Shown: positions 6,889-10,953 of the stretch, piece by piece | Layout of the letters: each line of letters opens with the position of its first letter | Numbering within the stretch: position 1 is the first letter of the stretch | Origin: DASROJ01 sp035646975 | GTDB lineage: Bacteria > Acidobacteriota > Polarisedimenticolia > JACPZX01 > DASXTC01 | DNA: 10,953 bases | NCBI GenBank assembly: GCA_035646975.1 | Contig: DASROJ010000335.1 | Coordinates: 1 to 10,953, forward strand | Direction of reading: 5' to 3' | Made by a program: the position numbers and the translations under genes | Notes under the pieces: model-generated | The model's database searches: none | Told to the model about the DNA's origin: nothing | Seen by the model: only the letters and a program-made list of their open reading frames with translations

Positions 6889-9669
6889 ATGATCAGCAAG
6901 TCGACGCTCGTCCTCGTGATGGCTGGTTTTGTGGTCGGCCTCGCGCCGATTGATTCGATTCGAGCCGCGCGGGGCGAGCCGTCCGACCAGCCGACCATCG
7001 CCACAAAGGATCCCGAGGGGGTCGAGCTGCCGTCTCTCGGCAAGAAGTCGAAAGACGAGCCGAAGCCGGCGGCGCAGGGTGGCGGCATGGGGATGCGCAA
7101 GCAGGAAGAGCCGAGCTTCGAGGAAGTGATCAAGGACAGCGAGAAGATCGACGGTCTGCTGCCCGTCTACAAGAAGGACGACAGGTACCTGATGGCCGTC
7201 AAGCCCGATCAGCTCGACAAGGACTTCATGGTTTCGGTCACGCGTGAGACGGGCATCGGCGAGTCGTTCCTGCTGGCGGCGCAGGTGATCGGTGACGGCC
7301 CGATCCGGTTCCACCGGGTCGGCAAGCGCATCCAGATGATCTGGAAGAACACCCGGTTCACCGCGATGGACGACCCGGAGATCCGCCGGGCCGTGGAGAA
7401 GTCGTTCTCCGATTCGCTGCAGGGCACCGCCCGCATCGAGAGCCAGCCGCATCCCGAGAGCAAGGCGGTCCTGATCGACATCACCCCGTTCTTCCTCACC
7501 GACTACGAGGCGGTGGGCCTGGTCATGGGCAACGCCTTCCAGTCTCCGTACGGCCTGGACCGTGAGAACAGCTCGATCAACTCGGTGAAGGGATTCCCCG
7601 AGAACGTCGAGATCGAGGCGCGCCTGCACTTTGCCAGCGGCAAGCCGGCGCCCCTGGTGAACCTGCCCGATCCGCGCAGCCTGTTCATCAATTATCGCTA
7701 CAGCCTCTCCGAGGTTCCCGCCGCGCCCGACTTCATCCCGCGCATCGCGGACGACCGGGTCGGACACTTCCTGGCCATGTACGAGGACTTCAGCGACGAT
7801 CACCGCGAGACCTCGTACGTCCGCTACGTGACGCGATGGAACCTGCAGAAAGAGGAGCCGTACGCGGCGATGTCCAGGCCGAAAGAGCCGATCACCTTCT
7901 GGCTCGAGAACAACATCCCCAAGCAGTACCGCAAGGCGGTGGCCGACGGCATCCTGATGTGGAACGCGGCGTTCGAGAGGATCGGTTTCAAGGACGCCGT
8001 CGTGGTGAAACAGCAGCCCGACGACGCCACGTGGGACCCGGCCGATGCCAGGTACTCCACCATCCGCTGGTTCATCACCACGCAGGGCGCCTTCGCGATC
8101 GGCCCGTCGCGCATCAACCCGATGACGGGGCAGATCTTCGACGCCGACATCGGCGTTGCCGAATCGATCGTGCGGTTCACCCGGCGCGAGTTCGAAGAGC
8201 TGGCCGACCCGGTCTCCACGATCAAGCAGAGCTACCAGGCCATGGCGATGCAGTCGATGCAGCCGCTGGAGCCGATGGAGCCGATGGAGCCCGGCAACGT
8301 CCTTCCCCGGATGAACCGGGACCCGCGCTACCTCTGCAACTTCGCCATGGGGGTGACGCAGCAGGCCACCTTTGGATACGACCTGCTGCAGGCGCGTGGC
8401 ATGCTGCCGGGCTCGGAGGCGTCCGACAAGTACATCAGCGACTTCATCACGCACGTCATCGCGCACGAAGTCGGCCACACGCTGGGACTGCGGCACAATT
8501 TCCGCGCCAGCGTGGTGCAGCCGCTCGACCAGCTCAACGACGCGCGGAAGATGCACGAGCAGGGGATGACCGGCTCGGTGATGGACTACCTGCCGGTCAA
8601 TCTCGCCCCGGCCGGCCAGAAGCAGGGCGACTACTGGCAGACCGAGCTGGGGGCGTACGACTACTGGGCCATCGAGTACGCCTACAAGCCGTTCCCGGGT
8701 GTGAAGAAGCCCGAAGACGAGCTGCCCGAGCTCAGGAAGATCGCCGCGCGCGTGGCGGAAAACGGCAACAACTACGGCACCGACGAGGACTCCAGCGATC
8801 CGCGCACTTCGGTCTGGGACATCGGCTCGGACCCGATCGCCTATTACACGCAGCGCGCCGCGCTCACGCGGGAGCTGTGGAAGAACATCCCGAGCCGGCT
8901 GGCAAGGGACGGCGACGGCTACCAGGTCATGAGGCGCTCGTTTCTGGCCGGGCTGGGAGAATACGTTCCCGCCCTGTTCAACGTCACGAAGTTTATCGGC
9001 GGGGTCTACTCGAATCGCGACCACGTCGGCGACCCGCAGGGGCGGCTTCCGCTGCAGCCGGTGCCCGCGGACAAGCAGCGTCAGGCGCTGAAGTTCCTGG
9101 AGAACACGCTGTATGCGAGCGACTCGTTCGCCGTGCCGGCCGACCTGCTCAACAAGCTGGCGTCGGATCGCTGGTGGGATTTCTCCGGCGCGGTCTTCAG
9201 GCAGCAGCGTCTCGAGATGCCGCTGCACGACATCGTGCTGACGCTCCAGCAGATCACGCTGAGCCAGGTTTTCCGGCCCATGACTCTCGATCGACTGGTC
9301 GACATGGAGATGCAGTTCCCGGCCGGAGTCAAGCCGTTCACGCTGGCCGAGATGTTCAATGGCCTGCAGACGTCGATCTGGTCCGAGCTGTATGGAACCC
9401 CCGCGAAGATCGACAGCTTCCGACGGCCGCTCCAGCGTCAGCATCTCAGGAAGCTGATCGAGCTGGTGGTGCGCCCGTCGGCGGACGCCCCCGAGGATGC
9501 CGGCACCATGGCGCGGGCGAACCTGGTCGAGCTGAAAGGCAAGATCGACGCGGCGCTTCGGACCCCGGGCGGCACGTCGCTGGACGCCGGCACGCGGGCG
9601 CATCTCGAGGAGTGCCGGGCCCGCATCGAGGCGGCGCTTTCGGCCCAGATGATGAAGTTCGCCAGCTAG
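6889..9669 (+). CDS. Exported zinc metalloprotease, DUF5118-DUF5117-Met-zincin (second paralogue)
   Basis: A 926-residue protein from the ATG at 6889, with a G-run at 6876-6880 placed 8 nt upstream as ribosome binding site. A signal peptide (K4, hydrophobic about 6-20, probable cleavage near IRA at 24-26) is followed by a charged linker to about residue 74. The DUF5118 segment begins at P75-S-F-E-E, then the DUF5117 region, then the Met-zincin domain with H526-E-V-G-H530-T-L-G533-L-R-H536 and Met-turn M565 in SVMDY. The distance from first His to Met-turn is 39 residues, as in the first paralogue. It differs mainly by a longer N-terminal linker (about 21 residues) and a 17-residue insertion near 452-468 rich in Met, Pro and Glu, placed before the catalytic helix. 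Predicted periplasmic or secreted endopeptidase; the substrate is unknown. The gene has its own promoter and leader terminator, and may be transcribed on into the two small genes downstream. Confidence 0.95.
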   Translation: MISKSTLVLVMAGFVVGLAPIDSIRAARGEPSDQPTIATKDPEGVELPSLGKKSKDEPKPAAQGGGMGMRKQEEPSFEEVIKDSEKIDGLLPVYKKDDRYLMAVKPDQLDKDFMVSVTRETGIGESFLLAAQVIGDGPIRFHRVGKRIQMIWKNTRFTAMDDPEIRRAVEKSFSDSLQGTARIESQPHPESKAVLIDITPFFLTDYEAVGLVMGNAFQSPYGLDRENSSINSVKGFPENVEIEARLHFASGKPAPLVNLPDPRSLFINYRYSLSEVPAAPDFIPRIADDRVGHFLAMYEDFSDDHRETSYVRYVTRWNLQKEEPYAAMSRPKEPITFWLENNIPKQYRKAVADGILMWNAAFERIGFKDAVVVKQQPDDATWDPADARYSTIRWFITTQGAFAIGPSRINPMTGQIFDADIGVAESIVRFTRREFEELADPVSTIKQSYQAMAMQSMQPLEPMEPMEPGNVLPRMNRDPRYLCNFAMGVTQQATFGYDLLQARGMLPGSEASDKYISDFITHVIAHEVGHTLGLRHNFRASVVQPLDQLNDARKMHEQGMTGSVMDYLPVNLAPAGQKQGDYWQTELGAYDYWAIEYAYKPFPGVKKPEDELPELRKIAARVAENGNNYGTDEDSSDPRTSVWDIGSDPIAYYTQRAALTRELWKNIPSRLARDGDGYQVMRRSFLAGLGEYVPALFNVTKFIGGVYSNRDHVGDPQGRLPLQPVPADKQRQALKFLENTLYASDSFAVPADLLNKLASDRWWDFSGAVFRQQRLEMPLHDIVLTLQQITLSQVFRPMTLDRLVDMEMQFPAGVKPFTLAEMFNGLQTSIWSELYGTPAKIDSFRRPLQRQHLRKLIELVVRPSADAPEDAGTMARANLVELKGKIDAALRTPGGTSLDAGTRAHLEECRARIEAALSAQMMKFAS
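8269..8289 (+). repeat. In-frame GAGCCGATG tandem repeat in the Met-rich insertion
   Basis: GAGCCGATG occurs at 8269-8277 and 8278-8286 and is followed by GAGCCC. It encodes the Glu-Pro-Met repeats of the insertion that the first paralogue lacks. The origin is probably replication slippage. Confidence 0.8.
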
Positions 9670-9721
9670 CCAACTTTTCGACCGGGCGTGCTCGTCCGGC
9701 CGCGGTAAAGGAGACAGGTCG

Positions 9722-9994
9722 ATGCCAAAATTCGTCATCGAGCGTGAGCTGCCGGGAGCCGGAAAGCTTTCGCCCCAGGAGCTCAAGGCGGTATCGCAGA
9801 AATCGTGCAGCGTGCTGAAGGAGCTTGGCCCGCAGATCCAGTGGCTGCGGAGCTATGTCACGGATGACAAGCTCTACTGCGTATACATCTCCCCGAGCGA
9901 AGATCTGATCCGGAAGCATGCGCAGCAGGGCGGTTTCCCGGCCAACAAGATCTCGCGGATCCGGTCGGTGATCGACCCGACGACGTCCGAGTAA
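9722..9994 (+). CDS. DUF4242 domain protein (small ferredoxin-like fold, possible nickel binder)
   Basis: A 90-residue protein covering one whole DUF4242 domain, with no signal peptide. The start is supported by AAGGAGA at 9708-9714, 7 nt upstream. Recognisable family features are the N-terminal strand PKFVIERELPG, the central strands QWLRSYVTDDKLYCVYI (40-56), the HAQQGGFPANKI segment (66-77) and the VIDPTT end. A Streptomyces member of this family (SCO4226) is described as a nickel-binding protein. Cys29, Cys53 and His66 are potential metal-binding or redox residues here, but I cannot say which residues bind metal. The gene follows the second metalloprotease by 52 bp and precedes the next gene by 29 bp, so co-transcription is likely. 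It ends with tandem stops TAATAA. Confidence 0.88.
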   Translation: MPKFVIERELPGAGKLSPQELKAVSQKSCSVLKELGPQIQWLRSYVTDDKLYCVYISPSEDLIRKHAQQGGFPANKISRIRSVIDPTTSE

Positions 9995-10023
9995 TAACGG
10001 CACTCGAGCCAGGAGGAAGTGAA

Positions 10024-10386
10024 ATGGAGCTGAAGGATCTCGCGAAGATGACCGTCACGAAGCTGCGCGAGGAAGCCCACAAGTTCGAGGACATCAAGGG
10101 GACGCTCGGCATGTCCAAGGAGCAGCTCATCGATGTCCTGTGCGACAAGCTCAACATCCAGAAGAAAAAGGCGCTGCCCAAGGGAATCGGTCGCCACGCC
10201 CTCAAGGAGAAGATCCGCAAGCTGCATGAGGCGCGCGGCGAGATGACGGCCACCGGTGACGCGAAGAAGATCCGGGTCTACCGGCGTCGTCTCAAGGTGC
10301 TGAGGCGGAAGCTTCGCAAGATCATCGTGCTGGCCGAGCACGGGAAAGTCAAGGGGGGCAAGAAGGACGCCGCCAAGGCTTCCTGA
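10024..10386 (+). CDS. Small basic protein with Rho_N/SAP-like N-terminus
   Basis: A 120-residue protein with a strong ribosome binding site, AGGAGG at 10011-10016, 7 nt before the ATG. Residues 1-45 (LKDLAKMTVTKLREEAHKF, then GMSKEQLIDVLCDKL) resemble the helix-extended-loop-helix of the Rho termination factor N-terminal domain and of SAP domains, which bind nucleic acid. The remainder is strongly basic: about 35 of 120 residues are Lys or Arg, with a predicted helical hairpin (about 57-75 and 80-106) including RVYRRRLKVLRRKLRK and a Lys/Ala tail. It lacks the RNA-binding and ATPase domains of Rho, so it is not Rho. A nucleic-acid-binding, nucleoid-associated or ribosome-associated role is inferred. 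No signal peptide is present. It lies 29 bp after the DUF4242 gene and is the last gene before the repeat cluster. Confidence 0.82.
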   Translation: MELKDLAKMTVTKLREEAHKFEDIKGTLGMSKEQLIDVLCDKLNIQKKKALPKGIGRHALKEKIRKLHEARGEMTATGDAKKIRVYRRRLKVLRRKLRKIIVLAEHGKVKGGKKDAAKAS

Positions 10387-10420
10387 TCCGCGGTTTTGCC
10401 CCCGGCCATGCGATGCCCTT

Positions 10421-10504
10421 TCGGGGTCGGGTTGCGCGTCGCCCCGGGCGACGCGCCCCCTACACCTCCCCGGCAGGGTGGTGGGAAACTCCCGTAGGCC
10501 GCGC
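10421..10504 (+). repeat. Palindromic repeat, left module, copy a
   Basis: This 84-bp block aligns without gaps to 10833-10916 with 80 of 84 identical. It contains a perfect 10-bp hairpin GCGCGTCGCC-CCG-GGCGACGCGC and the GGCAGGGTGGTGGGAAACTC segment. Unlike the copy at 10833, it is not followed by the 44-bp right module: at 10505 the sequence diverges into the foldback insert. It begins 34 bp after the stop of the Rho_N-like gene. Confidence 0.85.
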
Positions 10505-10712
10505 AGCCGGGTCTTGCGTGCCGAAGACGCGGAGTGAGGAGGAAGCTGGCCCGGGTGGCCGCTGACGACGAACGACAAAGTCTTCGGCCGCAATCCCCGG
10601 CTGCCCTTCGGGTTGCGGCGGCGCCGCCCCGTCTGCATCGTTGCCGCTCCTCACCGATGTCCCGCATCGCTATCGTCGCGTCGCCTTGCATCCGAGGCGG
10701 CGGCGCTCGCAA
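10505..10712. repeat. Insert between inverted fragments, with a long foldback
   Basis: This ~208-bp insert is bracketed by 10473-10503 and its imperfect inverted copy at 10713-10743 (26 of 31). Its left part folds back: 10505-10528 pairs with 10580-10602 through AGCCGGG/CCCGGCT, TTGCG/CGCAA and GCCGAAGAC/GTCTTCGGC, 21 base pairs around a ~51-nt loop. The right arm also offers GCCGCAA (10587-10593) to TTGCGGC (10613-10619), an alternative hairpin that excludes the first. The rest (10620-10712) shows no clear feature beyond a GGCGGCGCCGCC palindrome. The open frames across it read through the repeats and have no family resemblance, so I call no gene. It could be a MITE body or a structured RNA. 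Confidence 0.6.
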
Positions 10713-10743
10713 CGCGACCTGCGGGAGTTATCCACCCCCCTGC
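10713..10743 (-). repeat. Inverted fragment of the repeat's left module
   Basis: This 31-bp block matches the reverse complement of 10885-10915 at 27 of 31 positions and that of 10473-10503 at 26 of 31. It is the only part of the right-hand cluster in the opposite orientation, which points to an inversion or to the terminal repeat of a nested element. Confidence 0.65.
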
Positions 10744-10748
10744 ACCCC

Positions 10749-10792
10749 GCCGCGCCCGGCGCGGCGACCGGCTCAGTCCGGGAGTACCCCTT
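10749..10792 (+). repeat. Palindromic repeat, right module, copy c
   Basis: This 44-bp block matches 10910-10953 at 40 of 44 positions. It contains GCCGCGC-CCG-GCGCGGC, a 7-bp hairpin, and ends GGGAGTACCCCTT. Its left module is missing apart from the inverted fragment just upstream. Confidence 0.8.
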
Positions 10793-10793
10793 C

Positions 10794-10832
10794 GAGTGCG
10801 TCGTCTCGTCGGGCCGCGGCTCGGACGCACTC
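10794..10832. repeat. Inverted repeat at the junction of two repeat copies
   Basis: GAGTGCGTC (10794-10802) and GACGCACTC (10824-10832) are a perfect 9-bp inverted repeat with a 21-nt spacer containing GCCGCGGC. They sit exactly between the right end of one repeat copy and the left end of the next, the positions held by the GAGGCGACATCTCC arms in the copy at 3532-3676. Confidence 0.65.
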
Positions 10833-10953
10833 TCGGGGCCGGGTTGCGCGTCGCCCCGGGCGACGCGCCCCCTACCTCTCCCCGGCAGGGTGGTGGAAAA
10901 CTCCCGTAGGCCGCGCCCGGCGCGGCAACCGGCTCGCTCCGAGAGTACCCCTT
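10833..10953 (+). repeat. Palindromic repeat, left and right modules joined (cut by window end)
   Basis: This is the most intact copy on the right side: left module 10833-10916 running without a break into right module 10910-10953. It has three successive hairpins (GCGCGTCGCC/GGCGACGCGC, GCCGCGC/GCGCGGC and CTCG/CGAG). It ends at the window edge with the CCCTT that closes the core in the other copies, so its right arm is not visible. Confidence 0.85.

Noticed and set aside
5206..9786. 1526-codon open frame on the minus strand across both metalloprotease genes
   Set aside because: It is antisense to two well-supported paralogous proteases, has an Arg/His/Val/Leu/Gly-biased composition typical of G+C-rich shadow frames, and repeats itself because the two paralogues cast the same shadow.
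9874..10909. Open frames through the right-hand repeat cluster (minus 9874-10638, minus 10278-10712, plus 10613-10909)
   Set aside because: They translate the palindromic repeats and overlap real genes; similar peptides appear from the unrelated copy at 3532-3676, showing they are repeat translations, not proteins.
10421..10953. CRISPR array or integron attC array
   Set aside because: There are no regularly spaced identical short repeats with unique spacers, and I found no attC-type core sites or integrase.

Overview
The window is high-G+C bacterial DNA (clearly above 60% G+C by eye) with strong G/C third-position bias. That bias produces long meaningless open frames antisense to the real genes. 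The gene content is a two-domain M16 peptidase and two DUF5118/DUF5117/Met-zincin metalloproteases, all with signal peptides, plus a DUF4242 protein and a small Rho_N-like basic protein. This would fit a Gram-negative soil or sediment lineage such as Acidobacteriota or a relative. That placement is inference from family distribution; there is no rRNA or other marker gene here.

Layout. Positions 1-417 (minus) hold the 5' part of an exported protein of unknown function that runs off the left edge. A divergent intergenic stretch leads to an M16 metallopeptidase (627-3509, plus), likely a lipoprotein or otherwise exported. A compact palindromic element (3532-3676) with 22-bp inverted ends fills the gap between that gene and a convergent single-domain Smr protein (3701-3961, minus). 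Then follow two tandem paralogous zinc metalloproteases (4048-6711 and 6889-9669, plus). The first starts at TTG. The second is preceded by a sigma70-like promoter and, between promoter and start codon, an intrinsic terminator, so its leader may be attenuated. Downstream on the same strand lie a DUF4242 protein (9722-9994) and a lysine/arginine-rich protein with a Rho_N/SAP-like N-terminus (10024-10386).

The last ~570 bp (10387-10953) contain no gene. They are a composite of the same palindromic repeat family seen at 3532-3676: two ~84-bp left modules at 80/84 identity, two ~44-bp right modules, one inverted fragment, and a ~210-bp insert with a long foldback. In the one complete copy, and at the junction of two right-end copies, the sequences just outside the conserved core differ between sites but are complementary within each site. 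This is the most unusual signal in the window.

Functional theme: three large exported zinc peptidases suggest a protein- or peptide-degrading or envelope-processing role. Nothing in the sequence links the Smr, DUF4242 and Rho_N-like proteins to that role beyond co-direction and short spacing of the last two with the second metzincin.
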